A DNA stretch of 33,287 bases. It comes from Gemmatimonadota bacterium. Its GTDB lineage: Bacteria; Gemmatimonadota; Gemmatimonadetes; Longimicrobiales; Gaopeijiaceae. The translations under genes were made by a program, and so were the position numbers. This document shows, one piece after another, positions 16,742 through 25,394 of this stretch. Each line of letters opens with the position of its first letter. The first letter of the stretch is position 1. The DNA is taken from contig JAQBXY010000033.1 in assembly GCA_027623325.1 (NCBI GenBank), positions 1 through 33,287 of the forward strand, in the 5' to 3' direction. The notes under the pieces were generated by a model, which worked only from the letters and a program-made list of their open reading frames with translations, was not told where the DNA came from and did no database searches.

Positions 16742-16971
16742 ACGAGGACGTCGCGCACGGCGCCTCGATCGCCGCCGCCCGCAAGGCGGACGTGTGCATC
16801 GTGGTCGGCACCAGCGCTCTGGTGTATCCGGCGGCGGCACTTCCCGACGTGGCGATCCAGGCCGGTGGCCGGGTCATCGAGGTAAATTCGGAGGCGACAC
16901 CGTTGTCGACTCGGGCGACGAGCAGCCTCCGCGGTACCGCTGGGAAACTGGTGCCGGAGTTGGTTGGTTAG
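16738..16971 (+). pseudogene. C-terminal remnant of a Sir2-family NAD-dependent deacetylase (sirtuin)
   Basis: The 77 codons from GTG 16738 encode ARKADVCIVVGTSALVYPAA, then GGRVIEVNSEATPLS and SLRGTAGKLVPELV, the last third of a bacterial CobB-type sirtuin (the Rossmann-fold GTS motif and the C-terminal strand). The NAD-binding GAGxS, the catalytic GxH and the four zinc cysteines, all expected upstream, are missing, and the DUF423 gene occupies that place. It cannot make a working sirtuin, so it is a decayed or recombined leftover. The frame is clean, which suggests a recent event. Confidence 0.75.
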
Positions 16972-17016
16972 GCATGTTGGAAGGGTCGGCCAGCAACGAC
17001 TTCTGGCCACTCGACG

Positions 17017-17022
17017 TATAGT
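17017..17022 (+). promoter_or_regulatory. Possible -10 element of the metalloprotease gene
   Basis: TATAGT, five of six bases of the -10 consensus, sits 39 bases before ATG 17061. No good -35 box is found at the right distance, so it may be an extended or activator-dependent promoter, or chance. Confidence 0.25.
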
Positions 17023-17060
17023 CTCTCCGTCAGACCTCGAACTAACGCCCGGAACGCCTC

Positions 17061-19130
17061 ATGAAGATCCGTCGCTTGTGCCTCCTGATCCCTGTTCTGG
17101 CGTTCTCCGCGTGTGGTGACACGGGTACGACCGTGGACACGATCGCATCGATCACCCTGACCCCACCGAGTCCGTCGATCGATGTGGGGCTGAGTGTCCA
17201 GTTCGAGGCGCAGGCTCGTGACGCCGGCGGTATCGTCGTCCCGAACGCGACCTTCACCTGGGCCACGAGCAACTCGAGCGTGGCTTCGATCACGACCGAT
17301 GGGCTGGCCACGGCGCTCACCGTGGGAACCGCGGCGATCACGGCCAGTGCCGGGGGCGCCTCGGCGTCTGAGGTGCTTATCGTGGAGCCGAGTCAGTGTG
17401 CGGGACGCGTCGACGTAATCTTGAGCGCGGGCCAATTCCAGTCGTATGCGGGCGACACGTGCCTCTTCCTTCCGTCGGGTCTAAACGGCGACCGCTATCG
17501 GGTTGCCGTGTCCCGCCCGACGCTGATCTCAGACCCCGACGACGTCCCCGCCGTGGCCCTCGAGATCAACCCGATCTTCTCGACTGCGCAGGTCGCGGGG
17601 GTGGAGCCCGTGCCGGCCCTCGCCGAACCGTTGTCGTATTCGGACGGGCCCGCGTTTGCGGAGGGCATGCAGCTTCTCGATGGCACCCGCTTCCTCGAGG
17701 ATGCTGCTGTTAAGGAACGGACTCGTCGGTTCCATATGGAACTGCGGGAGCGGGAGGAGGCACTTGGTCTCCGGACGAGCGGTGTACTGCCAAGCCGACC
17801 CTTCCTCGCATCGGGCCCCGTGCTCGCCGATCCCCCCGCGCGGGCGGATCTCTTCCTCGGCCTCACGTGTGACCAGGTGGCCACGAGCCCTGTAGCGCTC
17901 GTGGCGTTCAACGATGACCTGGTCATCTACCAGGACAGCGTGCAGGGCATGACGGCCGCGGTGAGCCCTGCCTCGTCGGCCCGCATGCTCGCATTCTATA
18001 GTGACTACGTCCGCGATCTGATGCCTCAGTACTGGGGCGACACACCCGATACGGACGGAAACGGGCGCATCATTCTGACGACGTCGCCCCTCCTTCCCGA
18101 TTCTGCCGCCGCCGGTGTGTTCAGCGGCGACTTCCGGAGCACGGCCAACTGCGCCGGTTCGAACCAGGGAGAGGTGATGTACTTCGACAACGAGGTCATC
18201 AACAACATGGATGACCCGACCGATCCCAGCTTCCTTGCGTTGAGCGTCATGGCGCATGAGCTGAAGCACATTACGTCGCTCTACCACAGCGTCCGCCGGG
18301 CGCCGCCTCAGTTCCACAACCTCTGGATCGAAGAGGGCACCGCCGAGATCGCGCAGACGATGGCCTCGCGCGTTGCCTGGGCGGCGATCGGAGGGCCTGC
18401 GGTAGGATCGGTGCTCGACGCTGCGGACATCAGCGACTGGAACACCGCGAACCAGGGCATCGCCCCGGAAATGTGGGGAATCGTCGGGCAGATCGCGGAC
18501 GTGATCGTGGCGCTGTCGACGCAGCCGAACAGCCTCATTACCAATCCCGCGGGTGCCAGCTCATTCCATACGTTCTACGCCAGTTCCTGGCACTGGCACC
18601 GGTTCATCGGTGACGCGTACGGGAACGCTTCGACGCCGCTCGCAGACGGCCAACTCTTCAAGGAGATGACCGACTCGCTGACGCCGTCGGGACCAGCGGC
18701 TCTCGCTCAGGTGACGGGCCGAACCTTCGATCAGTTGTACGAAGATCTGATCGTAGCCATGAGCCTTCATCGTACTTCGCAGCCGGAGCCCACGAGGGCG
18801 TTCAGCACCTGGGACCTCGTGGACGTCACCGCGATCTTCGCGAACCCACCGGATGTCGCGCCGCCGCACAGCTACCCGTGGCCGATCACGACGAACCTGG
18901 CAGGTAGCTCAACGGTAGGCTTCACGGCGGCGGTCTATTCGTGTCCGCTCAAGCTCGTGGGGACCGGAGACGCGCGGGCGTATCAACCCCCCGCCGCTAC
19001 GGATCGGTGCGGGATCGGCCCGTCCGGAGTCCGCTTCCACGACTTCGTTTCGAGCGGTGCGGGTGCTGGTGCTCAGATCGTCGTGACAGGCGCGCCGACA
19101 GGCCGTATCACGGTCACGCGGCTGCGGTAG
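17061..19130 (+). CDS. Secreted lipoprotein with Big_2 domain and M30-like zinc metalloprotease domain
   Basis: 689 residues. The signal peptide ends FSAC (lipobox, Cys19). Residues ~30-110 form a bacterial Ig-like group 2 domain (TWATSNSSVASITTDGLATALTVGTAAITA). The catalytic region has HELKH (His399, Glu400, His403), followed about 22 residues later by IEEGTAE, whose glutamate is the likely third zinc ligand. That is the gluzincin layout of M30 hyicolysin-type peptidases, as is the nearby PDTDGNGRIILTTSPL. A C-terminal beta-sandwich follows. It likely digests proteins outside the cell or in the outer membrane. The last 17 bases overlap the convergent dehydratase gene. Confidence 0.82.
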   Translation: MKIRRLCLLIPVLAFSACGDTGTTVDTIASITLTPPSPSIDVGLSVQFEAQARDAGGIVVPNATFTWATSNSSVASITTDGLATALTVGTAAITASAGGASASEVLIVEPSQCAGRVDVILSAGQFQSYAGDTCLFLPSGLNGDRYRVAVSRPTLISDPDDVPAVALEINPIFSTAQVAGVEPVPALAEPLSYSDGPAFAEGMQLLDGTRFLEDAAVKERTRRFHMELREREEALGLRTSGVLPSRPFLASGPVLADPPARADLFLGLTCDQVATSPVALVAFNDDLVIYQDSVQGMTAAVSPASSARMLAFYSDYVRDLMPQYWGDTPDTDGNGRIILTTSPLLPDSAAAGVFSGDFRSTANCAGSNQGEVMYFDNEVINNMDDPTDPSFLALSVMAHELKHITSLYHSVRRAPPQFHNLWIEEGTAEIAQTMASRVAWAAIGGPAVGSVLDAADISDWNTANQGIAPEMWGIVGQIADVIVALSTQPNSLITNPAGASSFHTFYASSWHWHRFIGDAYGNASTPLADGQLFKEMTDSLTPSGPAALAQVTGRTFDQLYEDLIVAMSLHRTSQPEPTRAFSTWDLVDVTAIFANPPDVAPPHSYPWPITTNLAGSSTVGFTAAVYSCPLKLVGTGDARAYQPPAATDRCGIGPSGVRFHDFVSSGAGAGAQIVVTGAPTGRITVTRLR

Positions 19131-20097
19131 CCGAGCCTTCGAGAACACGGCGTAAGGTGTCGGGGGCCACGTTGCCCCCACTGAGGACCATGACCAGCGG
19201 CCCGTCGGCGATGCCGACGGGCCGCCAGGCGCCCGACAGGAGCGCGGCGAGTCCGACAGCTCCCCCGCCCTCGACCACGAGCCGGAGCCGCTCCACGGCG
19301 TAGCACATCGCCCCCGCGATGTCGGCTTCTCCAACGGTCGCGTATTCATCGACCAGTTCCTGTACCAACCGAAAGGAATGTTGGTTGTCGAGGCCGATCC
19401 CTCCGGCAAGGGCGTTCGCCAGGGTCTCTTGCTCCGGAATCTCGACGGGCCGCCCCGCTCGCACGCTCGCGAGCATGACCGCGGCGTTCTTGGCCGAGAC
19501 GGCGATGTGCCGCGGAGCCGAAGAGCCGAGAAGCTCGGCAAAGGCCGCCGCGATCCCGCCGACGAGCCCGCCGCCCGAGAGCGGTACGATCACGGCAGAA
19601 GGCACCTCCCCGAGCTGTTCCAGGACCTCCCCCGCGATCGTCCCCTGCCCCGCGATGACCTCGGCGTCGTCGTAGGCTGAGATGTACGTCATCCCCGTGG
19701 TCGTGGCCCTCTCGCGCGCGAGCGCCTCCGACTCGTCGAACGTCTTCCCAGCCAGTTCGGGCCGTGCGCCGGAGCTTCGGATCCCCTCGAGCTTCACCGC
19801 ATCGACCCACTCCGGGACAAATACTGTCGCGGGCACACCAAGGCGCTCGGCGACGAAGGCCACCGCGCGCCCGTGGTTTCCGCTCGAACAGGTCACGATC
19901 CCTCGCTGACGCTCCTGAGGCGTCAGCGCCGAGATTCGTGCCGCTGCTCCGCGCACCTTGAACGAACCGGTGCGCTGCAAACACTCGGCCTTGAGCCAGA
20001 CCGGGCGGCCGAGCCGCTCTGAAAGCTCGACCGCGGGCAAGAGCGGCGTTACCCGCGCGTGTTCGGCGACCGCCCGTCGCGCCGCCTCGAAGTCCAC
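19114..20097 (-). CDS. Threonine/serine dehydratase-like PLP-dependent enzyme
   Basis: 327 residues, fold type II PLP family. TGSFKVRGA holds the PLP lysine (Lys47); SSGNHGRAVAFVAERLG and the glycine-rich phosphate loop PLSGGGLVGGIA follow, with the terminal VLSGGNV. This is the pattern of biosynthetic or catabolic threonine ammonia-lyase (short form without ACT domain) and of related serine racemase or hydroxyaspartate dehydratase. It would release ammonia and 2-oxobutanoate from threonine. The absence of a regulatory domain suggests a catabolic form. Thirteen bases separate it from the LVIVD gene upstream on the same strand. Confidence 0.88.
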   Translation of the reverse strand: MDFEAARRAVAEHARVTPLLPAVELSERLGRPVWLKAECLQRTGSFKVRGAAARISALTPQERQRGIVTCSSGNHGRAVAFVAERLGVPATVFVPEWVDAVKLEGIRSSGARPELAGKTFDESEALARERATTTGMTYISAYDDAEVIAGQGTIAGEVLEQLGEVPSAVIVPLSGGGLVGGIAAAFAELLGSSAPRHIAVSAKNAAVMLASVRAGRPVEIPEQETLANALAGGIGLDNQHSFRLVQELVDEYATVGEADIAGAMCYAVERLRLVVEGGGAVGLAALLSGAWRPVGIADGPLVMVLSGGNVAPDTLRRVLEGSATAAA

Positions 20098-20110
20098 GAG
20101 TGACGCCGGA

Positions 20111-22018
20111 CTAGAACACGACTCGCGGCCGCTCCTTGAGCTCGGTGATCCACAGTCCCGAGTTCAGGTCCGAGGAGAAGATCCGACCCTTGTGGATCTG
20201 GGCGCCCCAGGCCATCGGCCAATTGGGCGTCGTCGTCTGGTCGTCCGTCGTAAGGATCACGGCGATCTCTCGCCCCTGTTCGTAGAGATCACCGCGGAGG
20301 TCTCCGGAAATGTCGAGGACGCGCAGCCCTGCCTGATAGTACCCGACGTACAGTCGGTCGTCCTCCGCCCAGATGTTGTGCACTCCGGCTTCCGGCACTT
20401 CGTACTTGGCGACCTCGACGGGGTTTTCCATGTCGGTCATGTCGAGCACATGGATATAGCCACGGGCGTGAATCGCCTTGTCGGGGTCCCATCCCGCCGG
20501 AAAGATCTCGTCGCCGACGAAGAGGTACTTTCCGTGGCGCCAGGCAACGTGCGTGTTTCCGATCGGGTACTTGTACTGGCTCACGAAGGTCGGCGTGGTC
20601 GGTGTGCCGCCGTGTGTACCTGCTCCGACGTCCAGCACGACCGCCCCGTCGTCCCAATACGAGACGTAGGCATAGCCCTCCTGAACGATGATGTCATGCA
20701 GGGAGCGCTGCTGATTGTCGATTCCCCAGCGCCCGACCTCGTGTGGAGCCTCGGGATTCGAGATGTCGATGACGTGCACAGCCCTAGTGCCGTTGTGCAC
20801 GGCGTACACGAGATCGTGCTCACCCGAGATCCAAACATTGTGCACCCCGCCCGTGAGCGTTTCCGTGTATTCGGACAGGATCGTCGGGTGCGCGGGCTGC
20901 GTCAGATCGAGAAGGACCATGCCATTGCGGCGACTCGACGCTCCCTCCCGCGTAACGATGCCGATGCGATTGTTCGGGTGGATCTTCACGTCGTTGATCC
21001 GACGCGCGTCGAGCTGCAACGAGTCCGTGAGCACCGGGTTCGACGCATCGGTCACGTCCCAGACCTTCATCCAATCCCACATGTAGGTCCCGATGTAGGC
21101 GTAGTCACGCCCATCCAATCCTTCGAAGACCCACACGTCGCCCGAGTGATGCTCCGATGCACCCCCTCGCCCGATTTGGACCAGCTCCGCGTCGGCGCCA
21201 CGCGGCTCGACGCGCACGACGCCACTCACTACAGCGTTCTCCCCCATTCGCGCGGTTACGCGATACGTGCCCGGTTCCTCGGCGACAAACACCCCCTGGC
21301 CACGCTCGTCTTCGACCTGGGCACCGGTCCCGCTGATCGACCACTCAGGGAACGCTGCTACCGCCTCGCCACCCGAACGCTCGGCGGTCGCGGTAAAGCG
21401 CACGACATCACCGGTGCGGACCCTCGCCTCGAGAGGCTCGAGCGAGTAACTAACCCCCGGATCGGCGCGGACCGTCAGCGTCGTCGACGTCGTGACACCG
21501 GCTCCACTGACACTGATCGTGGCGCTCCCGGTACCCCGAGCGAAGATCAGGCCGGCGCCATCGACGGCCGCGACCTCAGGGCGGCTACTCCGATACTCGA
21601 GCGTGGGATCGGGCACCGGCTCACCCAACCGATTGAACGCACGCACGCGCATCGGTACCACCTGGCCGGCGTACGGCTCGCCACTCCCTACCTCGGCGCG
21701 CAGTTCCGAGGGCGGTAGCGCACGGATCACGACTGATGCAGTCGTCGGACGCCCTCCCACAACCGCCGTGATCCGCGCCATTCCTGCGTTAAGTGCTGTG
21801 ACACGCCCAGTCTCGTCGACCGTGGCGAGTTCCGGAGTCGACGCAATCCAACGGATGTCCAACCCCTCCAAGAGGCGTCCCGCTCCATCCGTGGCCCGAA
21901 CTGCGAGCTGCGCGGTCTCCGCGACCTCGATCTCGGCCCGTTCGGGTGTGATCTGCACTTGAGCGGGGGCGACTTGAAACGTCGCGACCATGAAGAGGGC
22001 TGCGATGCCTTGCGTCAT
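20111..22018 (-). CDS. Secreted protein with Ig-like (Big_2) domains and LVIVD-repeat beta-propeller
   Basis: 635 residues. After a short signal peptide (cleavage near APAQ) come three Ig-like domains (e.g. TPELATVDETGRVTALNAGMARI, RPEVAAVDGAGLIFARGTGSA). From about residue 275 there is a repeated pattern of LVIVD/propeller blades: VWDVTDASNPVL, LLDLTQPAHPTIL, VIDISNPEAPHEVG, VLDMTDMENPVEV, VLDISGDLRG. Such proteins are exported and thought to bind ligands or act as surface adhesins; no enzyme activity is indicated. The ATG at 22018 follows a short leader without an obvious promoter. Confidence 0.85.
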   Translation of the reverse strand: MTQGIAALFMVATFQVAPAQVQITPERAEIEVAETAQLAVRATDGAGRLLEGLDIRWIASTPELATVDETGRVTALNAGMARITAVVGGRPTTASVVIRALPPSELRAEVGSGEPYAGQVVPMRVRAFNRLGEPVPDPTLEYRSSRPEVAAVDGAGLIFARGTGSATISVSGAGVTTSTTLTVRADPGVSYSLEPLEARVRTGDVVRFTATAERSGGEAVAAFPEWSISGTGAQVEDERGQGVFVAEEPGTYRVTARMGENAVVSGVVRVEPRGADAELVQIGRGGASEHHSGDVWVFEGLDGRDYAYIGTYMWDWMKVWDVTDASNPVLTDSLQLDARRINDVKIHPNNRIGIVTREGASSRRNGMVLLDLTQPAHPTILSEYTETLTGGVHNVWISGEHDLVYAVHNGTRAVHVIDISNPEAPHEVGRWGIDNQQRSLHDIIVQEGYAYVSYWDDGAVVLDVGAGTHGGTPTTPTFVSQYKYPIGNTHVAWRHGKYLFVGDEIFPAGWDPDKAIHARGYIHVLDMTDMENPVEVAKYEVPEAGVHNIWAEDDRLYVGYYQAGLRVLDISGDLRGDLYEQGREIAVILTTDDQTTTPNWPMAWGAQIHKGRIFSSDLNSGLWITELKERPRVVF

Positions 22019-22057
22019 GCTGATTCTCCGTTGGGATTTCGTCGACTACACCGCGCA

Positions 22058-22591
22058 CTAATTCCTTGGAATCAGGTCGTATCCTGGAGGCGTCGCGCCA
22101 TTGAGCCTCAGGTATGGAACCGTGGCTCCGAGCGTCCAGACGCCGTGTTCGTAGGCGGTCCGGATGAGCTGCCACTTCTGCACCGTCGCCTGACCGAAGA
22201 GCTGGGTCTCGGCAGAAAGATCCTGAGCCGACATTCCGGTCACCATCTCGTGCACGAGGTCGTAGCCCACATTGACGAAACGAATCAGCTCTGCCTTCGA
22301 GTTCAGGTAGACCTCGGGACTCATTTCCGGCACGTCGACCGGCCGATCGAAGCCCGACCGGATAATGCCCAGGTTGCCCTGCACGACGTGTTCGATCTGC
22401 TGAGCGAAGTCGCGGACACCGTCGCTGGGTGACGAGCGAAGGCCGGTTTCCGGCATCGCCTCGACCATGCCGATCACGTTGGCGCGCTGCCTCCTGAAGT
22501 CATCCGCCAGCGCCGCCGTCATGTCCTGTGCGACAAGGGGCGCCGCGAGCAGCACAAGCATCGCGGCACTCGAAAGAGCGTTCTTCCACAT
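22058..22591 (-). CDS. Exported DinB-like (YfiT/DinB_2) protein
   Basis: 177 residues. A cleavable signal (LSSAAMLVLLAAPLVAQ) leads into a four-helix bundle with the DinB-like pattern: FAQQIEHVVQGNLG on helix 2 and a C-terminal helix with WQLIRTAYEHGVWTLG. The histidines (IEHV, LVHEM, YEHG) are where the family holds its divalent metal. DinB proteins are metal-dependent thiol-transferase or hydrolase-like enzymes of mostly unknown role. ATG 22591 is chosen for its GGGAGA ribosome site and signal peptide; the frame stays open to 22633. Confidence 0.8.
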   Translation of the reverse strand: MWKNALSSAAMLVLLAAPLVAQDMTAALADDFRRQRANVIGMVEAMPETGLRSSPSDGVRDFAQQIEHVVQGNLGIIRSGFDRPVDVPEMSPEVYLNSKAELIRFVNVGYDLVHEMVTGMSAQDLSAETQLFGQATVQKWQLIRTAYEHGVWTLGATVPYLRLNGATPPGYDLIPRN

Positions 22592-22604
22592 CGTCGTTCT
22601 CCCA

Positions 22605-22636
22605 TTGAGCGAATCAAAAATTGAGCGAATCAAAAA
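22605..22636. repeat. Perfect 16-base tandem duplication
   Basis: The 16 bases TTGAGCGAATCAAAAA occur twice back to back (22605-22620 and 22621-22636), between the DinB-like gene and the TPR gene. It may be a recent slippage duplication or a paired binding site. It lies in the leader or promoter region of the DinB-like gene. Confidence 0.8.
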
Positions 22637-22646
22637 CCACCATGCG

Positions 22647-23633
22647 TTATCGATCGGCGCTCATGCGGGCCACCTCAGCTTCCGCAGCGATGTAACCGAA
22701 GGCGGACCACTGGTTCCGTCCGGTCAGGATGCGTTCCCAAATGGCGCGCGCGTCCTCCGGGCGGTCGTTTAGAAGATGATAGACCCCTGCCCCATATGCG
22801 GTTGTGGTGCTCTGAAGCGTCGCATCGCTCCCGGATGGTCCCACCAAATCCTCGAGCGTGCGCTGTCCCTTGAACAGAAGAAGCAGGTCGAGGTAGGCCG
22901 TCGACTCGATAATCGCCATTTCCTCGGAGATGTCGTCGAGCAGCGCCGAGGCCTCGGCATCCATTCCTAGACGCCGGAGCGTCATGTACAGCCAGTAGGA
23001 TGTCGCCACAACCGAATCGGGGTGGGCCGACACCGCGAGGCACGACCGTTGAGCCGCGAGCGCCTCTTCGAAGTCACCCTTTACATAGTGCGCGAGGGCC
23101 AAGTGATACCAGATGTTGAACTGAAGCGTGCTGGTCGGGATGTTCATCGCGTTCGGGAGACCGTCCGGCTCGACCACGTCAGGCAGGCCTGCCGTCAGCG
23201 CCACCGCCCGCTCGAAGTCGGCGATGGCGTTGTCTGGCTCTCGCACGCTCAGATACCGGTGACCGCGGTGCCTGTAGAGACGGGCGTCATCCGGGTGGAG
23301 CGTCATCGCATGACCGTAGATGTCCAAAGCCGCACGGTATCGGCCTAGATACGCGGTTCGTCGGCCCATCCACACGAGGGCGTCGGCATCTTCCGGCCTG
23401 GCCACCAGAGCGTCTTCCGCCTCTCGGAACCGCTCGAGATAAACGGCCCGAACAGCCTCGGGCTGTTCCGGCGCCGACAAGGGTTCGCCGAGGAAGGAGA
23501 TCGCTTCCACACCCGGAGGCAGGGCCGAGGACGGGGAGTCGGACACCGCCTCGCCCGAGTCGTCACCCCACCCGCACCCCGCGAAGGCCAGAGTGAACAG
23601 CAAGACAGAGCGTGAATACAGGGCGCCGTGCAT
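22647..23633 (-). CDS. TPR-repeat lipoprotein of unknown function
   Basis: 328 residues. A lipobox (FAGC, Cys20) follows the signal peptide. The rest is tetratricopeptide-type helices: DALVWMGRRTAYLGRYRAALDIYGHAM, ARLYRHRGHRYLSVREPDNAIADFERAV and later FNIWYHLALAHYVKGDFEEALAAQ. It probably scaffolds a complex at the periplasmic face of the outer membrane. GAGGAGA five bases before the ATG is an excellent ribosome site. The exosortase gene ends 115 bases upstream on the same strand, so they may be cotranscribed. Confidence 0.85.
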   Translation of the reverse strand: MHGALYSRSVLLFTLAFAGCGWGDDSGEAVSDSPSSALPPGVEAISFLGEPLSAPEQPEAVRAVYLERFREAEDALVARPEDADALVWMGRRTAYLGRYRAALDIYGHAMTLHPDDARLYRHRGHRYLSVREPDNAIADFERAVALTAGLPDVVEPDGLPNAMNIPTSTLQFNIWYHLALAHYVKGDFEEALAAQRSCLAVSAHPDSVVATSYWLYMTLRRLGMDAEASALLDDISEEMAIIESTAYLDLLLLFKGQRTLEDLVGPSGSDATLQSTTTAYGAGVYHLLNDRPEDARAIWERILTGRNQWSAFGYIAAEAEVARMSADR

Positions 23634-23748
23634 GGACGTCTCCTCAGGGTTCGCAACACAGGAGCCGCAATAGAGCGATCGGTGTGGCCCGCAGCAACGA
23701 TGCCGAGCCGCGGGCGCGGGGAGAGAGCCTCTGGACGAGGGAGACTCC

Positions 23749-25230
23749 TTAGGGGAGTGCCCCGCCCTCCGGGCCGGCGACAGCCCGCAAGGCAGCAGCA
23801 GCCCCCGTGCAGTCTTCCGCCGCGCACGCAGCGCTCAGCGTGATCAACTCGGACGCTGATGTACGCTGAAAGAAGGCCACGATCTCGAGGAGCTTCGCCT
23901 TACTCGGAAATGGTGTATCCCGACGCGCAACCCGATACCAATACCACACCACTCGTGGGCCATCCTCCGAGCGCACGATCGCCTCGCGAACGATGCGCCG
24001 CGCCGTCCCGACCGGCCCGACGAACCGCTCGGAGAGAAGCTCGGGACCCGGAGCGATCGCGTTCGCCCACTGAACGAGTTCCTCGTCCTGCCTCTGGTCG
24101 ACGAAGTAGTGGCGCGTCAGTTCGACTCGTTCTCCACCGTCGGTCTCGAGCGTCCACGTAAGACTCTCGTCGATACCACGGAACGCGGGAGTCCAGCCGG
24201 AGGGGTCCGCCTGGGCACGAACCGCAGCGTCCCAAGCGTCGGAGAACTGAACGTCCGCAAGGTCTCGGTCGAGGTCATCGCTTCGGGGGATCGCCCCAAA
24301 TCCCATGAACAAGACGGGACCGACGACGCCCGCGAGGGCCGCCACAATCGCCCGGCGCGCACGCAGGGGATCGACGCCGGCAGTGGTCACCGCGGGAGAC
24401 GCCGCGCCGCCGGGCTTTCCCGCATCCCGCACTTCGATTCGGCGAATGACGAAATGCGTGGGGATCATGAGCAAGGTGAAGATCAACCAACCCTGCCAGA
24501 GGTGATCCCCGAGCAGGCTCGACTGCATCGCCGTCGCTTCACCGATGAAGATCAGTACGGAAACCCTGATCCAGTTCCCGACGATCGATACAGCAGCGAC
24601 GATCGCGACGATCTTGAGCTGCGTCTGCCAGCGCGCGACGAAGAAGTGAGCGTAGAACGCACCGAGAACGAGGGCGCCCATGAGGTAGTTCATCCCGGCG
24701 CACCCCGCCTCGACCAGGAAGGTCCCGGTCGTCAGGGAGATGTAGTCGTAGCCGATCTCGGCCGAGATCCCCGCCAATCGTGTCGCACCGCCGCTCATGA
24801 TCACCGTTGCGCGTTGCAGCACGGGCGTGAGCCCCCCCCAAAGCGGGACCGCGAGCCAGAACGTGAGGCCGATGGCCAGAATCGTTCGACGGGCCTGCCA
24901 GCCGAAGGTCGCGAATGCCCAGCCGACAACGACCACCGTCAGCAGTCCCTCGTGGACCGACGTGAGGTTCATCGCCACAGCGAACATCCATCCCACGGAC
25001 AGAAAGGCGAGGACGGGAATCAGATCGCCGATGCCCGGCCCGGACGTCCGGAACAGCACGTCCCGGTCTCGCCAAATGAGCCAGGCGGTCAGCGCGGCCA
25101 CGAAGTACCCGTGTCCGTTGTTCGCCCACGTGCCTGGCAAGTTGATCAGGGTCGGCCAGGCCGCGAGCAGAATCGCGAAAAACGCTACCCCGAGGACCGC
25201 GCGCTCCCGACGTTCCTCGCTCAGCGCCAT
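23749..25230 (-). CDS. Exosortase fused to an EpsI domain
   Basis: 493 residues. The first ~280 residues are an eight-helix membrane protein with the exosortase catalytic set: Cys177 in VEAGCAGMNYLMGALVLG, Arg222 in NWIRVSVLI and His243 in GDHLWQGW. Exosortases cleave PEP-CTERM-type sorting signals and are usually encoded with exopolysaccharide genes. The remaining ~200 residues resemble the EpsI domain (WTPAFRGIDESLTW, RHYFVDQRQDEELVQWANAI, VVWYWYRVA). EpsI follows or is fused to exosortase in type A/D systems. No protein in the window ends in an obvious PEP-CTERM signal. Note that rpoN and glycan genes lie 15-25 kb away; PEP-CTERM regulons are often sigma-54 controlled. Confidence 0.9.
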   Translation of the reverse strand: MALSEERRERAVLGVAFFAILLAAWPTLINLPGTWANNGHGYFVAALTAWLIWRDRDVLFRTSGPGIGDLIPVLAFLSVGWMFAVAMNLTSVHEGLLTVVVVGWAFATFGWQARRTILAIGLTFWLAVPLWGGLTPVLQRATVIMSGGATRLAGISAEIGYDYISLTTGTFLVEAGCAGMNYLMGALVLGAFYAHFFVARWQTQLKIVAIVAAVSIVGNWIRVSVLIFIGEATAMQSSLLGDHLWQGWLIFTLLMIPTHFVIRRIEVRDAGKPGGAASPAVTTAGVDPLRARRAIVAALAGVVGPVLFMGFGAIPRSDDLDRDLADVQFSDAWDAAVRAQADPSGWTPAFRGIDESLTWTLETDGGERVELTRHYFVDQRQDEELVQWANAIAPGPELLSERFVGPVGTARRIVREAIVRSEDGPRVVWYWYRVARRDTPFPSKAKLLEIVAFFQRTSASELITLSAACAAEDCTGAAAALRAVAGPEGGALP

Positions 25231-25341
25231 TGCGCTCCTATGCGCGCCAACGCCACAGGCAGCGACGGGGTACTACAAGAGGTCGTACCGACGTACATGG
25301 TCTGTCCGGTTGGTCGGAGCGTATGCACAATCGTACTCGCA

Positions 25342-25360
25342 GTTGCAGCGCCCCTGCAAC
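25342..25360. terminator. Small hairpin between exosortase and downstream gene
   Basis: GTTGCAG-CGCCC-CTGCAAC forms a 7-base stem in the 164-base gap between the two minus-strand genes. There is no T tract in either direction, so it may be only a weak terminator. Nothing else is recognised in this gap. Confidence 0.3.
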
Positions 25361-25394
25361 GAACAAAAAGTACTACGATGACTCCGGGCCGAGA

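Noticed and set aside
19958-21718. 586-codon plus-strand frame opposite the LVIVD gene
   Set aside because: The minus-strand gene shows signal peptide, Ig-like and repeat patterns; the plus frame is a shadow.
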